Part shown: positions 51,617-58,579 of the stretch, piece by piece | Layout: the number at the start of each line of letters is the position of its first letter | Numbering within the stretch: position 1 is the first letter of the stretch | Source of the DNA: an uncultured Opitutia bacterium | GTDB lineage: Bacteria > Verrucomicrobiota > Verrucomicrobiia > Opitutales > Opitutaceae | Reading direction: 5' to 3' | Assembly (NCBI GenBank): GCA_903859715.1 | Contig: CAIONS010000004.1 | Coordinates: forward strand, 1-58,579 | DNA: 58,579 nucleotides | Notes under the pieces: model-generated | The model's database searches: none | The model's input: only the letters and a program-made list of their open reading frames with translations | What the model was told of the DNA's origin: nothing | Position numbers and translations under genes: made by a program

Positions 51617-52881
51617 GCGAACCTCACTACTTGCTCTTTGTTCGCTGGCGGGGTAATTCCGAAATAAGCTTCGGCCTGTGCCTTCGTAGCCAGAGCGCGG
51701 TAGTGGTCAAAAAGCACTTGATCGCTGGCGCGATGGCCCAAAAGGCGGGACGTTTCAAGGGGGTTGCCGTGAAGCGCGTAGTGATAGGAGCCGAACGAAT
51801 GCCGCATGGCGTTCGCTTCCCATGTCGTGAACTTAGCGAATTTGAGCAGTTTTTTGAACCGCTTCTGGTGATCGTTGAAATGCAGGTTCGAGGTCACCGG
51901 CCCCTTGAGTTCGGGAAGTAGGGAGAGCCACCGGACAGCGTTCCCGGGAATCTCTACGTGACGGATGCGCCGCTTCTTGGCGATCTTCGCGCCAATGGTG
52001 ACCAATGCGGGCGTTTCGGAGAGTTTAACAGCTTCCCAGTCGAGGCGCTTGAGTTCTTCCGTCCTGAGCCCGCAGAACAGGGCAAGTGTGACCGCCCCGA
52101 GGAGTTCAAGCTCAGGATGGGCGAGGGCGGCAGTCAGCAAAGACTCTGCCTGCGTCGGCGTTAGAATACTTGGTTCGTTCGCCTCCCCTCCGCCTCCACA
52201 AAGCTCCTTCCGGTCAATGTCCGTCAGCTCCTCGATGGGCGAGAAGGCGATGTAGCGCCGCTGCGTCGCCAGCTTGAAAACCTCCCCGAGCACCGCGAGG
52301 TAGTTTTGATTTGAGCGAACGCCAAGCCTGAGCGTCCCGAGCCAGCTTTTGATTTCCGCCCCTGACACCTCGGAGGCAATCCGGCCTTCAAATGCCGTGG
52401 CAAAGCGCTCGGCACGGAGCCGGAAGTCCCGGTAACTCCGCTCCCGTAGGTCGCCGCGTTCAAACCGCTGCTCCTTACTCGTGACCAATTCTTTGACGAC
52501 CTCGCGCACGGTCTTGGTTCGGCCCTCGGGCCGGAGATGCTTCACGGCAAAGCGAACGGCCTCCGTGATCGAAACGCCGTGCTTCCGTAGTTCTGGCAGA
52601 TTGGCGGCAACCTCCCGGCGCTCATCGTCGGAGAGGGCGAAAAAGTCAGTCCCTTGCTTCCGGCAGCCGGCAAACGTGTCGTCAGCCCATTTCTCGGCGT
52701 CCTGACGGTCTTTGAACTGGCGACGCTCGCGAAGTTTCCCGGTGAGCTTGGACGGAATGGTGACGAGGTAGGACGCGCCGAACGCGCCGCCCCCGGTGGC
52801 GTTGAGCACTTCACGGATGCGGATGCCCGATTTCTTCGGGTAAATCCACGACTTGAGAGCGCTCGCCGTCGTCTCTGCCAT
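51613..52881 (-). CDS. Tyrosine recombinase (site-specific integrase) next to tmRNA
   Basis: A 422-residue integrase. An N-terminal arm-binding/core-binding region (about 1-225, ATGGGAFGASYLVTIPSKLT; ERSYRDFRLRAERFATAFEG) precedes the catalytic domain. The residues seen are Arg of LFCGLRTEELKRLDW, NAMRHSFGSYHYA (Arg-His of the second box, with Asn where the first His is common), LLGHRASD, and the nucleophile Tyr of FDHYRALAT near 405. The start lies 98 bases from the 3' end of tmRNA, the usual position for an integrase that inserts at ssrA. It is inferred to have moved the block of genes at about 43.8-52.9 kb. Confidence 0.9.
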   Translation of the reverse strand: MAETTASALKSWIYPKKSGIRIREVLNATGGGAFGASYLVTIPSKLTGKLRERRQFKDRQDAEKWADDTFAGCRKQGTDFFALSDDERREVAANLPELRKHGVSITEAVRFAVKHLRPEGRTKTVREVVKELVTSKEQRFERGDLRERSYRDFRLRAERFATAFEGRIASEVSGAEIKSWLGTLRLGVRSNQNYLAVLGEVFKLATQRRYIAFSPIEELTDIDRKELCGGGGEANEPSILTPTQAESLLTAALAHPELELLGAVTLALFCGLRTEELKRLDWEAVKLSETPALVTIGAKIAKKRRIRHVEIPGNAVRWLSLLPELKGPVTSNLHFNDHQKRFKKLLKFAKFTTWEANAMRHSFGSYHYALHGNPLETSRLLGHRASDQVLFDHYRALATKAQAEAYFGITPPANKEQVVRFA

Positions 52882-52979
52882 TGCCTGCCAAGAAAGGGCA
52901 AACGGCTGCCGGTTTCAATCAAATTCTGACAGGAATCGGACAGTAATTGCCTAACTGTTATGTAACTCGTTGACTAAAA

Positions 52980-53010
52980 TGGTGGAGGTGGCGGGAGTTG
53001 AACCCGCGTC
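52980..53010 (-). other. Probable attachment site at the tmRNA 3' end
   Basis: The 3' end of tmRNA (TCAACTCCCGCCACCTCCACCA is 22 bases; the core is the T-arm and acceptor at 52980-53010) directly faces the integrase. This is the usual attB of ssrA integrases. The matching second copy that should mark the far end of the island was not found by eye near 43.7 kb. Confidence 0.5.
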
Positions 53011-53334
53011 CCCCTGGCCTTTGCACACCGCGTCTACCATGCATAGCGTAAGTTTAATCTCACCAAGGCCAAGCGATCACGCGCGCTAAGACCCCGGCCA
53101 GTCCCCGGATGAAGATACGGCGCGCACACCGCGGACGGCTCCGCGCGCTATTCCTGCTGTCGTCGTTCACTCCGGCTAGCAGGTGTCGCCGGGCAAACGT
53201 GGGAGCTTAATTAAGCAGCCAGTAGCATTTCTTCGTTGTTGCCTATTATTTTTTTGAAGGAGGATTTACGAGAAACCTTCATTCTCGGCAGGCAGCGGCG
53301 CACTCCAACCAAGGGTAGAATCCGGAACACCCCC
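52980..53334 (-). ncRNA. ssrA: tmRNA (transfer-messenger RNA)
   Basis: On the minus strand the gene starts GGGGGTGTTCCGGATTC at 53334 and ends CGCCACCTCCACCA at 52980; the ends pair as an acceptor stem with one G-U pair. GCCGAGAATGAAGGTTTCTC near 53280 corresponds to the conserved region after the 5' arm. The tag reading frame (53243 to 53211) encodes GNNEEMLLAA followed by TAA, so it resumes with a Gly codon. The 3' T-arm GACGCGGGTTCAACTCCCGC is intact. It rescues stalled ribosomes with SmpB. A -10-like TGATACT lies 11 bases upstream of the start; no good -35 was seen. Confidence 0.95.
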
Positions 53335-53463
53335 AAAGCGGAAAAGTATCAGGTGAAAAGGAGTCGGTACGAAACGATTGGTGCGATCCAATCAAAGAAC
53401 AGGAGGGGCACCATGCGCCGATCCCCCCGGATTACAAGCCCGTGAACAAGCCCTGAAATCCCT

Positions 53464-53541
53464 ATGTGGAACTCAGGAATACTGGAACGGAGGCCCAAGG
53501 TTTGGTCCAAAGATCGTTTCCTGATTTCCTGAGTTCCACAT
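53464..53541. repeat. Perfect 16-base inverted repeat with 46-base loop
   Basis: ATGTGGAACTCAGGAA at 53464-53479 is exactly repeated in reverse at 53526-53541 (TTCCTGAGTTCCACAT). It sits in the 276-base gap between the tmRNA start and the amidohydrolase gene. No gene lies in the loop. It may be another repeat family with only one copy in this window. Confidence 0.75.
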
Positions 53542-53610
53542 AAAACAGTTCCCTTCCGTCCCCCATTTCGGCTTTGCCCCTTCCCTTCGCCGCAGCACGC
53601 TGGCCGCATC

Positions 53611-54516
53611 ATGCCCGCCCCTTCGCGCATCGTCGATTCCCACCAGCACGTCCGCTGGCATGGGCGCGATGAGCACGGTCTCGTCGCCGATCTCGATGCC
53701 CATGACATCGACTACGCCTGGCTGCTCACCTGGTGCCTCGGCCCCGCCGAGCAATCACCCGAACACGCCGCCTACCTCAACCCGGCCCTCACCCTGCCCG
53801 ATGGCTCGCATCCTGGCATCCCGCTCTCCGAACTGCTCGCGGTCCGAGAAAAATTTCCCCGCCGCTTCGTCGTCGGCTACTGCCCGCATCCCGCGTGGCC
53901 GGGCGCACCCGCCCTGCTCGAGGCGGCGCATCGCATGCACGGCGTGCGGGTGTGCGGCGAATGGAAGTTCCGGCTGAACTTCGACGACCCGCGCTGCCTC
54001 GCCGTCTTCGCCATGGCGGGAAAATTGAAAATGCCCGTTGTGCTGCACCTCGATGTGCCGTGGCTGCCGCATCCCGAGACCGGCGAGCGCACGTTCCAAT
54101 CCGCATGGTACGGCGGCACCGTGGAGCGGCTTGAGCGTGCGCTGCAGGCCTGTCCTGAGACGATCTTCATCGGCCACGCGCCGGGCTTCTGGCGCGAGAT
54201 CAGCGGCGACGCCGACACCTGCCCCGCCCAATATCCCTCCGGTCCCGTCACGCCCGGCGGCCGGCTGTTCCGGCTGTTCGACACGTACCCCAACCTGTAC
54301 GCCGACCTCTCCGCCGGCTCCGGCCGCACCGCGCTCGCGCGCGATCCGCAACACGCCGTGCAGTTTCTCACGCGTTACGCCGACCGCCTGATCTTCGGCC
54401 GCGACTACTACGAACGCGAGTTGCACGACTTCCTCCAGCCACTCCCGCTCCCGCTGGAGATCATCGAGAAAATCTACTGGGGCAACGCCGAGCGCATGGT
54501 GCCCAAGCCCGTATGA
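53611..54516 (+). CDS. Amidohydrolase-family protein (TIM-barrel metal-dependent hydrolase)
   Basis: A 301-residue cytoplasmic protein. The metal-binding HxH is at the N-terminus (DSHQHV, His11 and His13), a further His is in FIGHAPGFW, and an Asp in IFGRDYYE near the end completes the site. It belongs to the Amidohydrolase_2 group, which includes decarboxylases and lactonases. No carboxylated Lys is evident. A single gene on the plus strand; the substrate is unknown. Confidence 0.8.
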   Translation: MPAPSRIVDSHQHVRWHGRDEHGLVADLDAHDIDYAWLLTWCLGPAEQSPEHAAYLNPALTLPDGSHPGIPLSELLAVREKFPRRFVVGYCPHPAWPGAPALLEAAHRMHGVRVCGEWKFRLNFDDPRCLAVFAMAGKLKMPVVLHLDVPWLPHPETGERTFQSAWYGGTVERLERALQACPETIFIGHAPGFWREISGDADTCPAQYPSGPVTPGGRLFRLFDTYPNLYADLSAGSGRTALARDPQHAVQFLTRYADRLIFGRDYYERELHDFLQPLPLPLEIIEKIYWGNAERMVPKPV

Positions 54517-54659
54517 TTGGCCACAAAGAGGCGCAAAAAGTAGCCCACGACGGAAACGCTCGACCACTCTGGCGCCAAAGTTCGTAGCTGGCGTTACTCT
54601 CTGAATCCGCCTGCTTTTTTTGCGCCTTCTTGCGCCTCTTCGCGGCCAACCTTCCGCCC

Positions 54660-54705
54660 CGGCTCGGCCTTCGTGCGCTTCGCGACCTTCGTGGTTAAAT
54701 AACCG
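54660..54705. repeat. Single arm of the CACGAAG family
   Basis: GGCTCGGCCTTCGTGCGCTT followed by CGCGACCTTCGTGGTTAAAT resembles the right arms at 12829-12871 and 15306-15346. The opposite arm was not found in this 198-base gap, although CCACAAAGAGGCGCAAAAAG (about 54521) and TTTTTTTGCGCCTTCTTGCG (about 54612) form another inverted pair here. Confidence 0.6.
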
Positions 54706-54714
54706 CCCCAAGCC

Positions 54715-55665
54715 TCACGCCGTCAGCCCCGTGCCTTCATCGATCCCGAGGTGGAGATTCATGCACTGGATCGCCGAGCCGGAGGCTCCTTTGCCGAGAT
54801 TGTCCAGCCGCGCCATGATCACCGCCCGGTCGCCGTTGGCGAACACGGCGAGGTCGCACCGATTGGTATCGTTGCAGGCCTGCACATCGAAGTAGCCGCC
54901 ATCCAGGATCGCTTCATCCCCCAGCGGAAGCACCCGCAAGAATTTTTCACCCGCATAGGTTTTGGTCAGTACCTGATGGATTTCCGCGGCCGTGGGACGC
55001 GAGGGAAACTGCCGCAGCGGCAGAGGAATGGTCACGGCCAGGCCCTTGTAGAAATTCGCCACCACCGGAATGAAGATCGGGGCCGAGGTCAGGCCCGTGT
55101 GCACCTGCATCTCGGGCAGATGCTTGTGCATGAGGTTGAGCGCATAGGGCCGCGGATTTTCCAGCGGGGCGGGCAGCGGGGACTGGCGGTAGGCCGCGAT
55201 CAACTTCTTCCCGCCGCCGCTGTAGCCTGAGAGCGAAAAGCAGGAGAGCACATGGTCCGCGGGAATGATCCCCTGCTGGACCAGCGGACGCACCGCCAGG
55301 GCCAGCGCCGCCGCGTGGCAGCCGGGGTTGGCGATCCGTTTGCTGGTGCGCAGGGCGTTGCGGTAACTGGGCCCCAGTTCGGGGATGCCAAAGGCCCAGG
55401 CCGGATTAGTCCGGTGCGCCGTCGAGGCGTCGATCACGCAGGTCCGCGGATTTTCCACGAGCGCAGCGGACTCGATGGCCGCGGCCTCCGGCAGACACAG
55501 GAAAACCACGTCAGCGGCGTTGAGGCAGCTTTTCCGAGCCGCGGGATCCTTCCGCAGGGCCGGGTCGATCGTGAGGGTTTCGATATCGGCGCGCAGAGCC
55601 AGACGCTCGTGGATTTGTAATCCCGTCGTGCCCTCCTGCCCGTCGACAAACACCTTGGTTTTCAT
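54715..55665 (-). CDS. argC: N-acetyl-gamma-glutamyl-phosphate reductase, type 2
   Basis: A 316-residue enzyme of arginine biosynthesis that reduces N-acetylglutamyl phosphate to the semialdehyde with NADPH. The dinucleotide site FVDGQEGTTGL (about 6), STAHRT (81-86) and NPGCHA with the catalytic Cys116 are clear. The short form with this DGQEGTTGL motif is type 2 ArgC. SGYSGGGKKLIAAYR is a further signature. It is alone here without other arg genes. Cytoplasmic. Confidence 0.92.
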   Translation of the reverse strand: MKTKVFVDGQEGTTGLQIHERLALRADIETLTIDPALRKDPAARKSCLNAADVVFLCLPEAAAIESAALVENPRTCVIDASTAHRTNPAWAFGIPELGPSYRNALRTSKRIANPGCHAAALALAVRPLVQQGIIPADHVLSCFSLSGYSGGGKKLIAAYRQSPLPAPLENPRPYALNLMHKHLPEMQVHTGLTSAPIFIPVVANFYKGLAVTIPLPLRQFPSRPTAAEIHQVLTKTYAGEKFLRVLPLGDEAILDGGYFDVQACNDTNRCDLAVFANGDRAVIMARLDNLGKGASGSAIQCMNLHLGIDEGTGLTA

Positions 55666-55748
55666 GGAAGCCGGAACCTACGCAATAATCTCCGGCAATC
55701 CATAACGAAGTTGGGCCGTCGCCCAGTTTTCCACCTTCCCTTTTCTCC

Positions 55749-55930
55749 CGTCATCCTGAGCGAAGCCGAAGGATCGCTGTGATATTTCCCCACAAATCCA
55801 CCTTGGATCCAAGACACTCAAGCAGCGTCAGTGGCTGCAGAAGCGCAGCACAGGACAGTCAGCGGAACATAATAACAGAGATCCTTCGGCTTCGCTCAGA
55901 GCCTGCCCTGAGTTGACCGAAGGGATGACG
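55749..55930. repeat. ATCCTGAGCGAAGnCGAAGGATC inverted repeat element, second copy
   Basis: GTCATCCTGAGCGAAGCCGA at 55750 and the inverted partner GATCCTTCGGCTTCGCTCAG at about 55881, with GCCTGCCCTGAG and CCGAAGGGATGAC following, match the element at 7629-7803 in organisation. The two copies carry compensating changes (GTCGAAGG versus GCCGAAGG). The remainder of the 55666-56019 gap contains no gene. Confidence 0.8.
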
Positions 55931-56019
55931 GCTGAATTAGGCGACCCCCTGAACTTTCACACCCGTCCCGGCGTTTTCCATTTCCCTCCGCCCTCCCGGG
56001 CGTCGTAGCGTCCGCCTCC

Positions 56020-58476
56020 TTGAAGACCCCACCCGACCTCGCCCCGCGCTATTACACGTTCTGGTCCATCAATGGCGCCCTCGACCAAAAACGCCTCCAG
56101 CGCCAGCTCGCCGATTTCCGCGATGCCGGCCTGCATGGCGTCGTCTTTCATCCGCGCTTCTATCCCGGCACACCGCCGTACATGAGCCCGGCCTACCTCG
56201 CCGAGGTCTCCGCCTGCATCCTGCACGCGAAAAAACTCGGCCTGCGCTTCTGGCTCTACGACGAAAACGGCTGGCCCAGCGGCACCGGCGACGGCCAGGT
56301 CCTCGCCAAGTATCCCGACAGCGGCGCCATGCGGCTCGATCTCACGCCGCAGCCCGCCGCCGATTCCGTCGGCTCCTTCCAGGTCGATGCCGCCAACCGG
56401 ATCGCGCCCGCCGGCACACCGGGCGCAACGACGTGGTACCTTACCCCGCACCGGATCAACTACGTCGACTCGCTCGACCCCAAGGTCCTCGGCCATTTCC
56501 TTGAGCTCATCCACGAGCGCTACCGCACCGGGCTTGATCCGGAAGCGTTTGATTACGTCGAGGCCTTCTTCACCGACGAACCGGAGTCGGGCATCATCAA
56601 GGATCCGTTCCCCGTCGTCGCGGGCATTCCGTGGTCGCCCGTCATGCCGGCGCGCATGCGCGAGAAATTCGGCGCCGACTTTGCAACCAAGATTCCTCTG
56701 CTGTTCGCCCGCGGCGAGGGCTATCAGGAGGTCCGCACGACCTACTGGGAACTCGTCTCCGACGTCCTCATCGACGGCTTCTTCGCGCCCTACCTCGCGT
56801 GGTGCGAAAAGCAGGGCAAGCAGTTCATCGGCCACGTGAAGGGCGAGGAACATCCGCTCTTCCAGCTGCCGATGGTCGGCTCGCTCCACCGCATTTTCCG
56901 TCATCTCAGCATTCCGGGCATCGACTCGCTCGAGCGCTATCCCGCGCTCGATTTCTATCCGCGGCAGGCCGCCGCCGCCTCACGCCAGTTCAGCAACGGC
57001 CGCAGCATGGTCGAGTGCTTCGGCGGCGCCGGCTGGGGCGCGTCGCCCGAGGACGTCGAGCGGTACACCCTCTGGCTCGGCCGCAACGGGCTCACCGATT
57101 TCGTCTTCCATCTCAGCCAGTACCGCCTCGATACGCCCGCGCTCACCGACTGGCCGCCCTCCGAGCCGCTGCACCTCAGTTGGCGCGAGGCGTTTCCCGC
57201 GATGCTCGCCCGCGTGACGCGCGAACTCACCGCGAATCCGCCGCCCGTGCCCGACACCCTGGTCGTCGCGCCCTATCGCGGCCTCATGGCCGAGTACGAA
57301 CCGTGGGAGCTGTTCCAGACCAACCAGCACGTCGCGACCACCTTCCCCAACACGCCTGCCAGCCGGATGAACACCGCGTTCCTCGCCCGGCTCGAGGAGC
57401 TCAAGGCCGCCGGCATTCCCTACGACATCACCGACGAGCGCACGCTCGAGACGGATGGACGGCTCGAAAACGGCCGCATCCATCTCGGCCAGGCCACCTA
57501 CACGCACCTGATCGTTGATCCCGCCGCGATCCTCCGCGGCTCATGGTCGAAGGTGGAGCGCGTTGCCCCCAACGCGCTGAAAACCTCCGCCAAACCAATC
57601 AAACCTACCGCCGCCTCAATCCAGCGCGTTGAGAACAATACGCTCCATCCCGAGCTCCCCCTCACCTGGAAAATCCCCGCGCTTCCGGAAAATGCCTGGC
57701 TCATCGAGCCAGCCCGCCTCGCGCCACGCGACTACACCGCGACCTTCGTCACGGCCTTCGGTCCTGCCAATCCGCCCGCGCTCACGCTCCACTTCGCCGA
57801 CGACCTCGTCGACGCGAGCCTCGACGGCCAGCCGCTCGCGCTGACCCCCGGCTACGATGGCACTTTCGCCACGCCTCCTGCGCTCGGCGCGGGCGAACAC
57901 ACCCTCCGTTTCCGCACCATACGGGAGTTTTCCGCCAAGCCTTACCTTTGGCTCAAAGGTCCGTTCACGCTGAAAAGCCGCGCGCCCTACACGCCCGGCC
58001 CCAGCCACACCGTCCGCACCGCCGGACCCTTCGTCGCGGGCATCGAACCCGCAGCCGCCACGGGTGAACTCGCCGCCGCCGGCTTTCCGTTCCTCAACCG
58101 CCCGCTGGTCGCCGAAAGTACTTTCACCCTCGCCGCTCCCGCCCGCACGTTGCACCTCGGAAATGTGCTCGGCGACACCGTCCGCGTAACCGTCGACGAC
58201 GACATCGCCGGTTGGGTCTGGGGCCCCGACTGGGAAATCACGCTGACGTCACCCCTTGCACCGGGCCCTCATCGCCTGCGCCTCGAACTCGTGCCGAGCA
58301 CTTTCAACTTCTTCGGCCCGCATCATTATTACAACGGCGACTGGCACGTGGTCAGCCCGGGCCAGATCGTCGGCGACAAGAATTTCGCCGACCTGCCCGA
58401 CGCGCCCAACTTCACCCACGTTCCCGAGTGGCATTTCAAACCGTTCCAGCTCCCGCGCACCCTGGGCGTAAAGTAG
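56020..58476 (+). CDS. Glycoside hydrolase-like protein (GH106-like), copy 2, with in-frame repeat insertion
   Basis: An 818-residue protein with a probable TTG start and no signal peptide. The barrel region has DAGLHGVVFHPRFYPGTPPY (about 36), RFWLYDENGWPSGTGDGQVL (about 76), YVEAFFTDEPESG (about 179) and SMVECFGGAGWGASPEDVER (about 328), the same landmarks as the larger relative at 31480. C-terminal beta-sandwich domains follow (about 560-818; LHLGNVLGDTVRVTVDDDIA). At residues about 512-543 (VERVAPNALKTSAKPI and onwards) the DNA is a pair of hairpins matching an intergenic repeat, inserted without breaking the frame. Activity is inferred from family; the exact bond is unknown. Confidence 0.75.
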   Translation: MKTPPDLAPRYYTFWSINGALDQKRLQRQLADFRDAGLHGVVFHPRFYPGTPPYMSPAYLAEVSACILHAKKLGLRFWLYDENGWPSGTGDGQVLAKYPDSGAMRLDLTPQPAADSVGSFQVDAANRIAPAGTPGATTWYLTPHRINYVDSLDPKVLGHFLELIHERYRTGLDPEAFDYVEAFFTDEPESGIIKDPFPVVAGIPWSPVMPARMREKFGADFATKIPLLFARGEGYQEVRTTYWELVSDVLIDGFFAPYLAWCEKQGKQFIGHVKGEEHPLFQLPMVGSLHRIFRHLSIPGIDSLERYPALDFYPRQAAAASRQFSNGRSMVECFGGAGWGASPEDVERYTLWLGRNGLTDFVFHLSQYRLDTPALTDWPPSEPLHLSWREAFPAMLARVTRELTANPPPVPDTLVVAPYRGLMAEYEPWELFQTNQHVATTFPNTPASRMNTAFLARLEELKAAGIPYDITDERTLETDGRLENGRIHLGQATYTHLIVDPAAILRGSWSKVERVAPNALKTSAKPIKPTAASIQRVENNTLHPELPLTWKIPALPENAWLIEPARLAPRDYTATFVTAFGPANPPALTLHFADDLVDASLDGQPLALTPGYDGTFATPPALGAGEHTLRFRTIREFSAKPYLWLKGPFTLKSRAPYTPGPSHTVRTAGPFVAGIEPAAATGELAAAGFPFLNRPLVAESTFTLAAPARTLHLGNVLGDTVRVTVDDDIAGWVWGPDWEITLTSPLAPGPHRLRLELVPSTFNFFGPHHYYNGDWHVVSPGQIVGDKNFADLPDAPNFTHVPEWHFKPFQLPRTLGVK
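57553..57648. repeat. Two-hairpin palindromic element inside a coding region
   Basis: GTGGAGCGCGTTGCCCCC, completed by AACGCGCTGA (57553-57580), forms one hairpin. Its inverted partner CCAGCGCGTTGAGAACAAT, completed by ACGCTCC (57621-57648), forms the second. The first unit differs by one base from the intergenic copy at 10534-10561. The element adds about 32 codons to the host gene. Confidence 0.75.
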
Positions 58477-58500
58477 GTTGCGCGTTCGCCACGCAACAAA

Positions 58501-58579
58501 TGTAGGGCGGGGTCGCTGACCCCGCCGGTTTGACAGGTAGGGCGAATCCTCCGGATGAGCCGTAACGCCGAATCGACCA
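58501..58579. repeat. GTAGGGCGGG element, cut by the window end
   Basis: TGTAGGGCGGGGTCGCTGA followed by GGTAGGGCGAATCCTCCGG and ATGAGCCGT matches the arrangement at 34274-34345. The right arm is beyond the window. Confidence 0.75.

Overview
The window looks like a GC-rich chromosome segment from a polysaccharide-degrading Verrucomicrobiota bacterium, most plausibly of the Opitutaceae. This is inferred from gene content: many glycan-active enzymes, paired membrane-anchored solute-binding proteins, a TonB receptor without a SusD partner, and dense families of palindromic intergenic repeats. No 16S gene is present, so the assignment rests on style and not on a marker.

Left part (about 1 to 43 kb). 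Two tandem PhyH-type dioxygenases are followed by a minus-strand array of three paralogous gene pairs. Each pair is a small TPR-like exported protein whose stop overlaps by ATGA the start of a membrane-anchored ABC-type solute-binding protein (2.5-10.3 kb). A fourth, more divergent pair lies at 39.7-42.1 kb, in an apparent operon with a D-2-hydroxyacid dehydrogenase and a heparinase-like protein. No permease or ATPase gene lies in the window. Between them are an acyl-CoA dehydrogenase, a GH123/DUF4091-like glycosidase, class II fructose bisphosphatase (GlpX), two more heparinase II/III-like proteins, a TonB receptor, a YncE-like/phosphoesterase protein, a PPOX-family protein, a GH29 fucosidase, a third PhyH protein, two large GH106-like proteins (the second at the far right end), and nagB-nagA-esterase in one operon. 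Together these fit import and breakdown of an amino-sugar- and fucose-containing, possibly uronic-acid-containing, polysaccharide.

Mobile island (about 43.8 to 52.98 kb). A visibly AT-richer block free of the host repeat families carries a seven-gene plus-strand operon, then a convergent unknown gene coupled by ATGA to a tyrosine recombinase that sits against the 3' end of tmRNA (ssrA). The operon encodes four exported proteins (one CsgG/FlgT-like), a YdjI-like SPFH (Band_7_1) protein with a GYF_2-like tail, a small double-CxxC zinc-ribbon protein, and a zinc-ribbon/transmembrane/helical-repeat protein. No known phage, conjugation or defence gene is recognisable. This cargo is the best candidate for an undescribed system, an envelope-spanning stress, secretion or defence module.

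Right part (53 to 58.6 kb). tmRNA is followed by an amidohydrolase, a type 2 ArgC and a second GH106-like protein that contains, in frame, a palindromic element also found between genes. The intergenic stretches are largely filled by at least four repeat families: GTAGGGCGGG palindromes, AGTAGCAGCCGACGTGAGGAGG palindromes described by position, CACGAAG/ACGGAT inverted pairs, and ATCCTGAGCGAAGYCGAAGGAT pairs. No tRNA, rRNA, CRISPR or transposase gene was seen.
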